From Ridgeia piscesae (Eukaryota; Annelida; Polychaeta; Sabellida; Siboglinidae), in contig JAODUO010000159.1 in NCBI GenBank assembly GCA_025642075.2, positions 321,501-385,500 on the forward strand: DNA of 64,000 nucleotides. Reading direction: 5' to 3'. Position numbers and translations under genes: made by a program. Below are positions 11,167 through 24,572 of this stretch, piece after piece. The notes below the pieces were generated by a model. That model was not told the DNA's origin, did not search any database, and was given only the letters and a program-made list of their open reading frames with translations. Numbering within the stretch: the stretch's first letter is position 1; each line of letters starts with the position of its first letter.

Positions 11167-13571
11167 TCACTTGGCCCATTTGCCGTAGCCTGGTCGAATT
11201 CCTCGTGAGTTGATGACGTCTACAACAACGTTGTGTTTGAATTCGTTCCATTCACGTTTCATCTCTTGGTTGAGGTACTCGTTGTGTATGTCGTCCTGTA
11301 GAGACAGTAAAGTCTGTCACAATCGCTCATTTTATTTACACAGTTATACAGAAAATAAACATTTAAACTATGAAAAGTCATTCTGTGTAATGTGAGAATC
11401 GTGCAAGCCATATCGTGATATGTGTTACACCTGGGCATAAAGATGATAACTCAGAATTCACACATGCGTATACTATTGTATTATTACAATTAATACATCA
11501 CTGACAGTTGAATTAATTTTTTACACTGGATTTAAATTTAATTTTTAATGGGAACCCAGCAGGCTGAAAAACATGTTAAATTACAATGTTACTGTATCTA
11601 TCTGGCAAAATGTCCTAGGGACACATGACGCCAGTGCGCATGGTGGGTCGTCTGACTTAATTGTTAAAATATTGGATTAAATTATTTTGAAATGAGTTTA
11701 GTGATTTACTTGAGACAGTGTTTGGGGGGAGATAATTCCATTCTTTAATTGTTGTTGGGAAGAAGCTGTTTCCAAATATGTTTGCAGAGTATCTAATTTG
11801 CAAGAACTGACTGTCATGTTTACGTGAGGATCTAGTGTTGTGTTGGATATAGTGATCTAGCAGGATATCTATAAGGTTATGTTCCATTTTTGTATATTAT
11901 GCTAAGTCTTTAAATTTTTCTTCTTGTTTGGAGGGTGTCCCACTGGAGGTCTTTAAGAAGTTGGGTTACTGTTCCTGGTTCTCTAGAATAGTTTTGTGTA
12001 CAAAATCTGGCAGCTTGTCTTTGGATTCTTTCTAAGGTTTTAATATGTTTTAGGCAGTGTGGATCCCATGATGCTGACACATATTCAAGTATTGGTCGGA
12101 CAAGGGTTGTGTAGGCTATTGACTTAATGTGGGTTGGACATTTATTTAGATTTCTCCTAATGACTCCTAGAGTCTGTTGTGCTTTCCTAGCGACTGAGTT
12201 GCATTGTGCTGTCCAATTTAATGTATTTGATATTTGTACACCAAGATAACAATGTGATTGAACAGATTTAAGTTGTTGGCCACAGAAGGTGTAAATATTT
12301 GGTGTCGGTTTTCTTGAGGCTAATGTCATTGTGAAGCATTTGGTGGGATTGATTTTCATAAGCCAGGTGTTTTGCCATTCCTCAAGTTTGATTAGATCAT
12401 TTTGGAGGAGGGAAATGTCATTGTCTGATTTAACTGGTTGATATAATAGACAGTCATCTGTAAAAAAGCGAACATTTGAAGTGAGATTGTTGGGTAGGTC
12501 ATTTATGTAAAGTAAGAAAAGTAGGGGCCCCAGTACGGTTTTTGTCACGATTATGTATATAATTTTAACTGGTAGAGGGCTAGATGTGCATGTGATGGAT
12601 GACTTCCATACCTGAGTGATGTTACCAAATGTCCTTTCACTGGATTGAAGCAACAGTTGCAGTGTCACCTCGTCCAGCTCTGTAAACAAAACATCTGCTA
12701 CTGCAATTTGTGTCGACACTCCACAAAGATGACAGTTGCTTCTGTAACCTTTTAATGTTATTTATTGGACAACAGGATAAAACTATTGCAATAACCCTGT
12801 ATAATCTAGTTAGTATAATCTTCAAATTATTGTACTAGACCATCTGACAATCACATAACAACAAACATAACATATCAGTTGTACTACATTTTTGCGATGC
12901 CTGTTGATCGGCTACTAAATGTATGACATTTTAAAAGCATTTCCAAATTTCACACATACCTTTGAGTTTATGTGGTTCGATAGTTGCCACTTCAACAGTG
13001 GTAGCGGTGACGATGGAACACGTGACCGGCTCATTGAGGATGACACTTACTTCGCCAAATGAATGGGTCGGCTCCAGTTTCCCCATCACAACCTGTTTAT
13101 CCACCTTCTCCTGCAACATTAGTGGGAAATAATCAACGTCCACACCGACTTCAGAGTAGAACACATCATATGCTACTTCATCTACATGTGAGCATCAAAG
13201 TAGAACACATCTTGTGTGTGTGCATGTATGTGTTGTGTGTGTTGTGTGTGTGTAACACTGTATGTGCCACTGCATGTGTGACACTATGTGTGACACTGTA
13301 TGTGACACTGCATGCATGACACTGCGACACTGTATGTGCCACCATGTGTGTGACACTGCATGTGACACTGTGTGTGACACTGTGTGTGACACTGTATGTG
13401 ACACTGTGTGTGACACTGTGTGTGACACTGTGTGTGACACTGTGTGTGACACTGTGTGTGACACTGTGTGTGACACTGTGTGTGACTGTGTGTGGGTGGG
13501 TGTGTGTGTGTGGGACACTGTGTGTGGGACACTGTGTGTCATGAGTGCACAACATGCAAGAGTGTTGTGTG

Positions 13572-13619
<48 letters not shown>

Positions 13620-16600
13620 TGTGTGTGTGAGCATGCATGCATGTGCATGTCCTGTGAAGGTTGTTCATATATTACACCCAGACACACTGAATCTAAGGTG
13701 CCAACCATTCTAGGGTTTACCTACAATCAACGTCTTGCAAAATAAACATGAAAAGCAGTATTAATGAACTATTTCAAGCATCAGTTCAGTTTACTCTGAT
13801 TTGGGTAATTTATATTCATAAGTCATTGATCATACAAGACACACATTTGCATACCCTTGTTCCATTTGGTAGAGTATGCAATACTTCAACTTGTCGTAGA
13901 ACCCGGCATTCTCCTGACTTGATGATGCCAATGTATGGCGCAGTGAATCCTTCACTCACCAAAACTGTAACATAAAAGATGTTTAATTAACCAGATCTCT
14001 CATATCACAGCAAGTAATAACACCTAACCAAAAGTATTATTGATGTATCCAGTACACTGTGTGGTGTGCTTATGTCACAATCAAAATTATGCAAGAGGCC
14101 TTTGTCAAGTTTTACAAGCCATGTTGATACCAGTTAAATACAACATGTATGTGAACTACACTGCTACTGTGACAATATACCTCCTAGTGCAAACATTACT
14201 GCATACATTTGACTCTTTAAACACTTTCCCGTAGGTTTTTTATCATAAAGATTATCTTCTGACTCTCAAATTTCAACAAAATATATGACAAATCACACCT
14301 TCATGTAGCCATTTTTTATTACTTGACATAGTTCCTAAGATCACCTGGTCATGTGATAGATATGTCCATTTATTCAGGCATTATCCCTTAGTCAAAATGC
14401 CTACAGTACATGCAAAGTGGAACTTACTGGTGTTTGGTGGAAAACTGTTCAGCCTGATGAGGTTAGCTACATTGGCGAGCGGTTGCTTCGACCACAACTT
14501 GAAGGACTCACAAGACTGTAGTAAGTCCACTTTGGCCGTCTCTTCACGGTGCTTCATTTGCTGTTAGATACAATGATAATGTAGCAGTTATAACACAGTC
14601 ACTATGATAATGTAGCAGTTATATCACAGTCACTATGATAATGTAGCAGTTACATCACAGTCACTATGATAATGTAGCAGTTATATCACAGTCACTATGA
14701 TAATGTAGCAGTTATATCACAGTCACTATGATAATGTAGCAGTAATATCGCAGTCACTATGATAATGTAGCAGTTATATCACAGTAACTATGATAATGTA
14801 GCAGTTATATCGCAGTAACTATGATAATGTAGCAGTGATATCACAGTAACTATGATAATGTAGCAGTTATATCGCAGTAACTATGATAATGTAGCAGTGA
14901 TATCACAGTAACTATGATAATGTAGCAGTGATATCACAGTCACTATGATAATGTAGCAGTTATATCACAGTCACTATGATAATGTAGCAGTAATATCGCA
15001 GTCACTATGATAATGTAGCAGTTATATCACAGTAACTATGATAATGTAGCAGTTATATCGCAGTAACTATGATAATGTAGCAGTTATATCACAGTAACTA
15101 TGATAATGTAGCAGTTATATCGCAGTAACTATGATAATGTAGCAGTGATATCACAGTAACTATGATAATGTAGCAGTGATATCACAGTCACTATGATAAT
15201 GTAGCAGTGATATCACAGTAACTATGATAATGTAGCAGTGATATCACAGTCACTATGATAATGTAGCAGTTATATCACAGTCACTATGATAATGTAGCAG
15301 TGATATCACAGTCACTATGATAATGTAGCAGTTATATCACAGTCACTATGATAATGTAGCAGTGATATCCCAGTCACTATGATAATGTAGCAGTTATATC
15401 ACAGTCACTATGATAATGTAGCTGTTATATCACAGTCACTATGATAATGTAGCAGTTATATCACAGTCACTATGATAATGTAGCTGTTATATCACAGTCA
15501 CTATGATAATCACATCACTGAAATATAAAAAGATAACCAGATCAGGAACGCATCCAAACTAGAAGACATTCTGTGACTGGTCTTACAAAATATTCTGAAA
15601 AACAAACCAATAAATATCACAAGTAAATGTTTATCTAGTAACGCAGTATACTATATTTAAATACGTTGCGGCTTCCTTTAGTTTAATGCTATGACATTGA
15701 GCATAACATTCTCATGATTTGTTTGTTTTAATAAAACTTACATCAATGATACGGCTGTAGTCATTGGTGCTTATCTTCATGAATTCACAGTGTGTATCAG
15801 TGGTCAGAACTGTGAGTATTCTGAAAGCAGACACTCTTATTAGGAATTCGAATGCATTTCAAGTAAACAGTAAACCCCATAGTTGGTAGTTGTCCATGCA
15901 TACATATAAAATACAGTGTGTTTTAAAAGCATATAAGTTAAAATATAAATTGACACAATAAAAACAATGTAACACAAACACAACATCTGAACCAGTGTGA
16001 TACATTAACAAATGTGTCATCACAACATTCCAATGTTACACTGAAACAACTGTAGCTTAGCAGGGGTGATAAGACATTGAAATAGTCTCATCACATCTAG
16101 ATGGTTGGTTGCGGCTGGGGTCACTCACCGACTGTTGAGGCTGCGGCCTCTCACTTGCTCCAGAGTGCCAAAACACTGGCCAACTTGCAACTGGAAGCAA
16201 ATGGAATAATATGTAGCAAACATTAACAGATATTAAATTCATATCACACACATTACATATATACCCACATTACACACAAACACGTACACATTACACACAC
16301 CACATGCAAATGCTACTCGTTTAATAATAATTATGCAGGTTGACTACATGTAGACCTATCTGAAGCAGTAGAACCTTTGACTCAGTGTGGTATAGTCTGT
16401 CCTACATGTGACAGTAGATCCTTTGACTCAGCATGGCATAGTCTGTCTTACATGTGACAGTAGAACCTTTGACTCAGTGTGGTATAGTCTGTCCTACATA
16501 TGACAGTATATCCTTTGACTCAGCATGGCATAGTCTGTCTTACATGTGACAGTATATCCTTTGACTCAGCATGGCATAGTCTGTCCTACATGTGACAGTA

Positions 16601-19600
16601 GATCATTTGACTCAGTGTGGTATAGTCTGTCCTACATGTGACAGTAGATCCTTTGATTCAGTGTGGTATAGTCTGTCCTACATGTGACAGTAGATCCTTT
16701 GATTCAGTGTGGTATAGTCTGTCCTACATGTGACAGTAGATCCTTTGATTCAGTGTGGTATAGTCTGTCCTACATGTGACAGTAGATCCTTTGACTCAGT
16801 GTGGTATAGTCTGTCCTATATGTGACAGTAGATCCTTTGACTCAGTGTGGTATAGTCTGTCTTACATGTGACAGTAGATCCTTTGACTCAGTGTGGTATA
16901 GTCTGTCCTATATGTGACAGTAGATCCTTTGACTCAGTGTGGTATAGTCTGTCCTACATGTGACAGTAGATCCTTTGACTCAGTGTGGTATAGTCTGTCT
17001 TACATGTGACAGTAGATCCTTTGATTCAGTGTGGTATAGTCTGTCCTACATGTGACAGTAGATCCTTTGACTCAGTGTGGTATAGTCTGTCCTACATGTG
17101 ACAGTAGATCCTTTGATTCAGTGTGGTATAGTCTGTCCTACATATGACAGTAGATCCTTTGATTCAGTATGGTATAGTCTGTCCTACATGTGACAGTAGA
17201 TCCTTTGATTCAGTATGGTATAGTCTGTCCTACATGTGACAGTAGATCCTTTGACTCAGTGTGGTATAGTCTGTCTTACATGTGACAGTAGATCCTTTGA
17301 CTCAGTGTGGTATAGTCTGTCCTACATGTGACAGTAGATCCTTTGACTCAGTGTGGTATAGTCTGTCCTACATGTGACAGTAGATCATTTGATTCAGTGT
17401 GGTATAGTCTGTCCTACATGTGACAGTAGATCCTTTGACTCAGTGTGGTATAGTCTGTCCTACATGTGACAGTAGATCATTTGATTCAGTGTGGTATAGT
17501 CTGTCCTACATGTGACAGTAGATCCTTTGACTCAGTGTGGTATAGTCTGTCCTACATGTGACAAGTAGATCCTTTGACTCAGTGTGGTATAGTCTGTCCT
17601 ATATGTGACAGTAGATCCTTTGACTCAGTGTGGTATAATCTGTCCTACATGTGACAGTAGATCATTTGATTCAGTGTGGTATAGTCTGTCCTACATGTGA
17701 CAGTAGATCCTTTGACTCAGTGTGGTATAGTCTGTCCTACATGTGACAGTAGATCCTTTGATTCAGTGTGGTATAGTCTGTCCTACATGTGACAGTAGAT
17801 CCTTTGACTCAGTGTGGTATAGTCTGTCCTACATGTGACAGTAGATCCTTTGACTCAGTGTGGTATAGTCTGTCCTACATGTAGACAGTAGATCCTTTGA
17901 TTCAGTGTGGTATAGTCTGTCCTACATGTGACAGTAGATCCTTTGACTCAGTGTGGTATAGTCTGTCCTACATGTGACAGTAGATCCTTTGATTCAGTGT
18001 GGTATAGTCTGTCTTACATGTGACAGTAGATCCTTTGACTCAGTGTGGTATAGTCTGTCTTACATGTGACAGTAGATCCTTTGATTCAGTGTGGTATAGT
18101 CTGTCTTACATGTGACAGTAGATCCTTTGATTCAGTGTGGTATAGTCTGTCCTACATGTGATAGTAGATCCTTTGATTCAGTGTGGTATAGTCTGTCTTA
18201 CATGTGACAGTAGATCCTTTGACTCAGTGTGGTATAGTCTGTCTTACATGTGACAGTAGATCCTTTGATTCAGTGTGGTATAGTCTGTCCTACATGTGAC
18301 AGTAGATCCTTTGACTCAGTGTGGTATAGTCTGTCCTACATGTGACAGTAGATCCTTTGACTCAGTGTGGTATAGTCTGTCTTACATGTGACAGTAGATC
18401 CTTTGACTCAGTGTGGTATAGTCTGTCCTACATGTGACAGTAGATCCTTTGACTCAGTGTGGTATAGTCTGTCCTACATATGACAGTAGATTCTTTGACT
18501 CAGTGTGGTATAGTCTGTCCTACATGTGACAGTAGATCCTTTGACTCAGCATGGCATAGTCTGTCTTACATGTGACAGTAGATCCTTTGACTCAGTGTGG
18601 TATAGTCTGTCCTACATGTGACAGTAGATCCTTTGATTCAGTGTGGTATAGTCTGTCCTACATGTGACAGTAGATCCTTTGACTCAGTATGGTATAGTCT
18701 GTCCTACATGTGACAGTAGATCCTTTGATTCAGTGTGGTATAGTCTGTCTTACATGTGACAGTAGATCCTTTGACTCAGTGTGGTATAGTCTGTCCTACA
18801 TGTGACAGTAGATCCTTTGACTCAGCATGGCATAGTCTGTTTTACATGTGACAGTAGATCCTTTGACTCAGTGTGGTATAGTCTGTCTTACATGTGACAG
18901 TAGATCCTTTGACTCAGTGTGGTATAGTCTGTCCTACATGTGACAGTAGATCCTTTGACTCAGTGTGGTATAGTCTGTCCTACATGTGACAGTAGATCCT
19001 TTGATTCAGTGTGGTATAGTCTGTCCTACATGTGACAGTAGATCCTTTGACTCAGTGTGGTATAGTCTGTCCTACATGTGACAGTAGATCCTTTGACTCA
19101 GTGTGGTATAGTCTGTCCTACATATGACAGTAGATCCTTTGACGCAGTATGAAGTAGTCCTACCTGAGGCAGTGGTTTCTTTGGTTCAGGTGTTGGACTA
19201 CGGAAGTTCATCTGTTCTCCGACGAAGTGAATATGAGGCTCATTGTGGGGTCGAACTGATCCTTTCAGGAGAACATGTAGCCCAGTGTTCCCAAACACTG
19301 CATCAGACCAAGCCGGCAGTGTTGTTAATTACAACAGAAGCACATTGTAATAGTAATAAATACTGTTTATTTATGATACTCTAATTCAGAAAGCAATGCT
19401 GAAGCAACGTTCAGTGTATTTGAACAACAACATATTTGAACAAGTAACATCACAAACATTTTAGCATGACTATGGTTTATCATAGCAGAACATCTTTATT
19501 TAAGTAGCAAATATAATGATAAAGATTAAACAGGCCTGTGTTTGATGAGGGAACAAGTATGTCTGTGGGGTGTTTGAAATTATCTGAAGGGAAATGCACA

Positions 19601-20618
19601 CAAATGAGACATACATGTGATGTTGTCTTCCTTCCAGACCTCCAGCTGTGCTACCACACACAGCTCCTTCAACACCAGTGGCTTCACCTGACCACACAAC
19701 TGTGGGAACTGGTGCACGATGCTGAATATCTGGTCATTTTCAGCTGCAGTCCGTTCGAATGGCCTGAACAAATCATAAACACTTTTTAAAATGCATCAGT
19801 TAAACATGTTTCCCATACAGTGAGAATTCTGCCATCTGCATGTTTCCTTTCGAGAATGGTATTATTCATCAGTCGATTACAATTAAATCTTCTGAAGCTA
19901 TAGCTACCTTTTGTGTAAAACCCAAAACATATTTGTCTGAAATTGCATTTCCACTTAAAAATGTTGCGGTTCCATGCTCCAATAACGACTCTTGCCTGTT
20001 CCTTGGTTATGATTACGCCAAATGATTTTGTTTGTTGTTCCTTTGAGTTTGAATTTTTCAAGGATATAAGTGCTAGAAGTGTTAAAATTATGTACTGAAC
20101 TTTCCCGTCTTTCAGTGACCATTTTACTAATGTAAATTTTCCCACACATACATTTGTTTTATTAATCAAGACTATTAGTATAACCTTCACTACAAAGCAC
20201 TTACAGTTTGCGTAGGAGTTTTCTCAGTAGTTTGATGCGATCCTTTGGATGTTCTTTGTGTGAAGTTGTTGTCTTTGTGTGGTGTAACTCCGCCAGGTAG
20301 TTACTGATGTTGTGGGAGTCCATCGAGTCTACATGTTTGCCTTTCATACTTGGATGCTGTGCGACTACGTAGCTGACTGAAACAGAGAGGGAGGAGACAG
20401 TGACTGAGGGGAGGTATATGACACAGAGGGTGAGGAGGAGGAATGAGAAGGGTGAGAGAGGGAGGGGAAACATAGAGCAAGGGCTGCAGGGAAAGAGAAG
20501 GGGAGAGATACAGAGTGAGAATGAAGGAGAGGAGGGAGAGAGTGGTGAAGAGAGAGAAAGGGGAGGAATGAGAGAGAGAGAGAGAGAGACAGAAAAGAGA
20601 GGAGAGAGAGAGAGAGAC

Positions 20619-20671
<53 letters not shown>

Positions 20672-22563
20672 AGAGAGAGAGAGAGAGAGAGGAGAGAGAG
20701 GATGGAGAGACGGGGGAATGATAGGAAAAGGAGAAAGAGAAAAAAGTGACAAAGAGAGACGGGGTATGGAAGGAGCAAGGGAGAGAGGGAGAGAGAGGGA
20801 GGGAGAGATAGACAGGGAGAGACAGAATAAACATAAATACAAAAAAATCTTTAAATACCCTATTGTTTTTATCACAATGTAGTATTTTAAATATATCGAC
20901 TCCACACAGTCTAAATTCCTCTGTAAAGTGACGTGAATTGGATGAAATACTACATCAAATATTATTTTTATAATACAATCACAAATGCCTTTGGCTGTCT
21001 GTGTTTTGGTGATTTATAGCTACTCACCAAGAGATTTGTCACTGGCCATGTCATCAGCTGCATTTCTTCTTGACTTCTCCCTACTGCAACAGATAAATAT
21101 CATATTGAGGCACTCTCCACAACACTGTCTAGATGTACCAGAACAAATTCTGAACATACATGGTTTCTAAATCTAGTGGACCAACGATTGTTCTCTTTAT
21201 CTAAAAACGGTTACACACTGTTTTAATACCATATTGTATGGCTGATGACACATTCTACTGTTTGATGACACACAGTAGTATATGTTGAGTGTATCACATA
21301 CACCAATGGTTTGATGACAGATTTGTACTGTTTGGTGCTGTTAACACTGTAAGTGTTGACAACACAATATGGGGTGACACAACACCTTCGATGACACAGT
21401 TACACTTTATTGTGTCTGGTGAACTAAATAACAAAGTATATTTTAATGACAATCTATTGTTCCGTTTGCATGGTGGCAGTTTTATGACATACCTTCTGGT
21501 GACTGAATGGTTGGGAATTCCAGATTTCTGTTCCTCTGGCACAAACATAGTCTTGTATGAGCTCATAAATGTCTGGTGAGCCTTGACAGTTGATGAGTCT
21601 GTGTCACTGCGAACAGACACTCAGTGCAGTGCCTTGTACGAGATACATTTCTACATCATATGCTGTGAGCAATAGTTGTGAGCATGTAACATTATACTAA
21701 AGGGCAAGCCAATTTGAATGAACAACTCTCCACTTCTCTGGGAAATGCTTAGCAAAGTCAGGGCAGGGAAACAAGAGCAGGCCTATCATACAGGCAAAAG
21801 AAGTTAAGATCAAGCATAGGACTGAAGGATTTAGTATATCAAACATATCAAAAGGGATGATCAAATAGATGCTGAGAGTGAGAGGCAACAGATCAAGGTG
21901 ACGGCAGTTGTAGAAATATAACCTAGAGGAACTACTGTGTACCACAAACCATACAACACCCTACTTATATATAGCTACTGAGTGTTATGGTGTGACCCGT
22001 AACCTATCCAGTATTACAAAACAGGTGGTGCTGTTAAATACCCACGTAATTAATTTGGGATGAAAATGACAGTTCTAAGTCTGAGAAGAAGTCAATTACG
22101 AAAAACGAGGAGCCTATTAATTATATAAGAAGCAATCAGTGTTTGTGTTAACTATATAACATTGATTATGTGTACTAGTGAATTAACTTACATGTCTTTG
22201 AGGCCGTCGATGGCGCAGAGTTTGCGCAGTCTGTCATAGTCTATCGCAGGTTGTGCTCCTTTGCGTGCTGCCGGCACTGAAACGTATCATGCCAGTCTCT
22301 GACTTAGTCTTAGAGTTAAACGTATATGTTGGTTTCATTGACGTAATTTCATTTTTGGAGCATGTTACAATTTTAAATAATTAATCACCATATGCATGGG
22401 GATATGTAAACGTTTAATTATACGTTAAAACGTTTATACACATGCCTTAAATTATTCACAAGCGTTCCTACTTACGTTGTATGCGCGTTGACTTCTTATA
22501 TTTGCTTGTCCAACTAAATTGTGTCGTTTTATCATCGTCGGCCTTACTTATGTCTAATGCCAT
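11167..22563 (-). CDS. CNBD1: cyclic nucleotide-binding domain-containing protein 1-like, complete
   Basis: Fourteen coding exons: 22563-22476, 22276-22192, 21606-21493, 21083-21028, 20376-20205, 19763-19615, 19297-19164, 16190-16129, 15820-15742, 14560-14428, 13964-13855, 13110-12960, 12679-12612, 11295-11167. All junctions are AG/GT, all phases agree, and the total is 1530 bases (509 residues plus stop). The N-terminus has the family block IDYDRLRKLC. A first cyclic-nucleotide-binding fold spans about residues 190-315 (LLKGSVRP, QCFGTLEQ, TDTHCEFMKISTNDY). A second spans about 325-450 (GIIKSGECRVL, MGKLEPTHSFGEVSVIL). The phosphate-binding Arg that normally follows Pro is replaced (PVTCS, residues 422-426), so classical cAMP/cGMP binding is doubtful; as I recall, vertebrate CNBD1 also lacks it. 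CNBD2 is the alternative name, but the arrangement fits CNBD1 better. Biological role is poorly known. Confidence 0.85.
11657..12545 (-). mobile_element. 5'-truncated Jockey/CR1-like LINE, inactive
   Basis: Lies in the last intron of CNBD1, same strand, starting 67 bases beyond the exon 13 donor. It begins in the middle of the reverse transcriptase domain (TVLGPLLFLLYINDLP). The catalytic FADD box reads FTDD. The later blocks GVIRRNLNKCP, LVRPILEYVSASWDPH and RIQRQAARF are preserved. A TAA breaks the frame after LQTRRKI (about 11910), and a one-base shift near 11890 separates the tail (NSFFPTTIKEWNYLPP), which ends at 11657. It cannot mobilise itself. Confidence 0.85.
13195..13640. repeat. 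12 bp GACACTGTGTGT repeat and GCGT microsatellite
   Basis: In the CNBD1 intron between exons 11 and 12. GACACTGTGTGT and variants run to about 13500, followed by (GTGC)n at 13568-13620. Long open frames on both strands here are artefacts of the 12 bp period. Confidence 0.93.
14565..15510. repeat. 31 bp minisatellite next to CNBD1 exon 10 acceptor
   Basis: About 30 units containing CACTATGATAATGTAGCAG and TTATATCACAGT, variable at T/G/A and C/G positions. The array starts within a few bases of the exon 10 3' splice site. The bases at the acceptor (CTGTTAGATACAATGATAA) look like a diverged first unit, so the array seems to have grown from the intron end. Confidence 0.93.
16365..19163. repeat. 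46 bp minisatellite seeded at the CNBD1 exon 7 donor, about 60 copies
   Basis: On the gene strand the intron starts GTAGGACTACTTCATACTG, and after 42 bases the sequence repeats as GTAGGACAGACTATACCAC, with a 46 bp period, for about 2.8 kb. The first base of the intron is thus the first base of the repeat, and each unit carries the GTAGGAC donor word. Bases 16191-16364 have no repeat. Confidence 0.95.
20377..20830. repeat. GA-rich (CT-rich on gene strand) tract at the CNBD1 exon 5 acceptor
   Basis: On the minus strand about 450 bases of CTCTCT/CCTCCC lead directly into CTCTGTTTCAG and exon 5. It is an extreme polypyrimidine tract. Homopurine-homopyrimidine DNA of this length can form triplex structures. 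Confidence 0.9.
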
Positions 22564-24284
22564 AATTGTGAAACGGACTGTCCCCGAGTTTGTTTACATA
22601 TCCATTCGACTGTTGCTCCAACAACCGCCTGAATATCGCCCGTTTTCGATTGTGGTGCCACCTCGTGTTGCAGGTGCTCATTTGGAGTGCCGACTAGATT
22701 CGATTTCGGCCCACATCCACCTCGGCCGGTCGATCGCGGCGCATATTAATCTCGGTTCACCTATTAAGTTGTTCATTTAAAGCGATGTGTGTAAAGAAAT
22801 ACACGTTCCGTTTTATATAATAAAAGTTTCACGAATGTTTACTGGGTTTTATTATTATCTTCTCTATATGGGCCTATCTAGACTGTTCTACGTTTAAATA
22901 ATGTTATTCATGCAGACGTTTTGATTATAACATATTAAGTTATAGCAAATTAACTCGACGGTTTATTTTATATTCATTTCAAATATGATTTGAATCAAAA
23001 TCCAGTCCAACTAATTTATAAAATGCTTGTTATAATCATAGTTGAAATAATATTCATGACAACTAAGTGTTGAGTTTTGCCTGGTGTAAAAACATGCAGT
23101 AATTGTTTAAAAAAACATTATGTAGGCCCTATTTACTTTAGGCGAGAAAGTATGGATGACCTCTGATCTTATTGTGTGATGGGGTGATAGACTCAACATG
23201 TCTAACTATGTCATGAGCCAACACTCATAAATATGGGTGGTTAGTACACAGCTCCTGATGGTTGTTTGTTGTATTGGATTCACGTAATCACAGCCTTCAT
23301 GAAGCCAATACATTCCCTCCTTGTTCAGTCTGCTCGAGGGCGTTAACTTAATAATCGACTTGATGCTCTTGCATTGTTTCATTGAGCAGATCATTTCAAT
23401 AATTATAGAGTTGTTTTTATTTGTGTGTGGTAAATATATTTAATCCCAGCTCATCCTGCGTTCTCTGTCTCCCTACCTTCCACCCCCCACTCTTCTCTCA
23501 CCCCCTTTTCTCTTTCACTGTGTTTCTCTGTCATTCTCTCTCTGCCTATTTGCTTCCATCACCCTGTCTGTCTGCCTCCCTGCGACCATCCAACTCTTCT
23601 ATTTCCTGCTTTCTCTCTCTCTCTCTCCTTTCTTGACAGCCGTACTGTACATCCAGCTGTCGCACAACTGCCATATCAAGCCAGAGCTGGCAGTCGCCGA
23701 CATGTTGGCGAAATGGACATTATTTCCTATGAAATATTCAGATAAACAAAGCTACACATACACATAGTTGCTTTGAATTAATTTTGTCATGCGACTTCGA
23801 TAAACCAAATTACTCGATGTAGCGATCCAAACTAGCCTGCTGTTCCTTCAAATTTGGGCAGTATGATTTAGCCTACTATTTGGTTTTTTCTTTCCATAAA
23901 TCTCCCCACGTCCCTCCATTTCAGCCTTTCTATAAAAATAGTGTTGCTACTACAAATAATTTATGTATGTTGTCAACGGTGTTTATGCCAGTTAACTATA
24001 TTATATGGCATAAGACTCTTTTTTAGATGCAAAACAGATCTAAACAATTGTCTTTTGTTGCCCTGTAATAGTATAATTTGCAACATATCATCATATTGAG
24101 CACATTGTTTTTATATCATGAATGGCACTTATAATAATTAAGATAATTATAATACAATCACAAAGTGGAATTATACTACATTTGTATTGCAATCACGAAC
24201 TGGGAACAAGACTGATCATGGCAGACTACCAGTACTGTTAGTCATGAGAACATTTGCCATGCCTTTCTTGAGAATCAAACTACG
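22564..24284. other. intergenic: CNBD1 5' flank and ESD 3' flank
   Basis: GC-richer sequence at 22564-22770 is the likely CNBD1 promoter. It contains GTTGCTCCAACAAC at 22612-22625, a degenerate match to the RFX X-box. A CT-rich low-complexity tract lies at 23458-23640. The remainder is AT-rich with no gene recognised. Confidence 0.45.
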
Positions 24285-24572
24285 GCAGTGGTGTGCAATA
24301 TTGACTAGTTTTATCATTCGTAAGGTTTTCAGATATTTGGCATGGTGTGCAATCTCAACTGGGTTCATCATTCGTCATGTCTTCAGGTATTTGATGATGG
24401 TGTACAATGTTGACTGATTTCATCATTTATGAGGTCTTCAGGTATCTGATGGTGGTGTACAATGCTGACTAGTTTTGTCATTCATGAGGTCTTTAGACAT
24501 ATGACATGGTGTACAATGTTGACCAGCGTCATCATTCATGAGGTCTTTAGACATATGACATTGTGTCATCCT
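24285..24572 (-). repeat. degenerate tandem copies of the ESD terminal coding segment
   Basis: Directly after the ESD stop codon lie about five diverged copies, period near 54 bases, of the last coding bases. One copy on the minus strand still reads [15 protein letters not shown], compared with the real C-terminus [11 protein letters not shown]. Other copies keep CATTGTACACCAT and ATCTGAAGACCTC words. They have frame breaks and no splice sites, so they are not coding. Confidence 0.75.

Noticed and set aside
16365..19163. CRISPR-like regular array
   Set aside because: Units are contiguous with no unique spacers, in a eukaryotic intron. The same applies to all other arrays here.
20400..20905. 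Ser/Leu- or Arg/Glu-rich open frames
   Set aside because: Low-complexity GA/CT tract in a CNBD1 intron; only the exon 5 portion at 20205-20376 is coding.
21697..21945. 82-codon minus-strand frame upstream of CNBD1 exon 3
   Set aside because: CNBD1 exons 2 and 3 join in phase without it, it has no splice sites in register and no recognised family.
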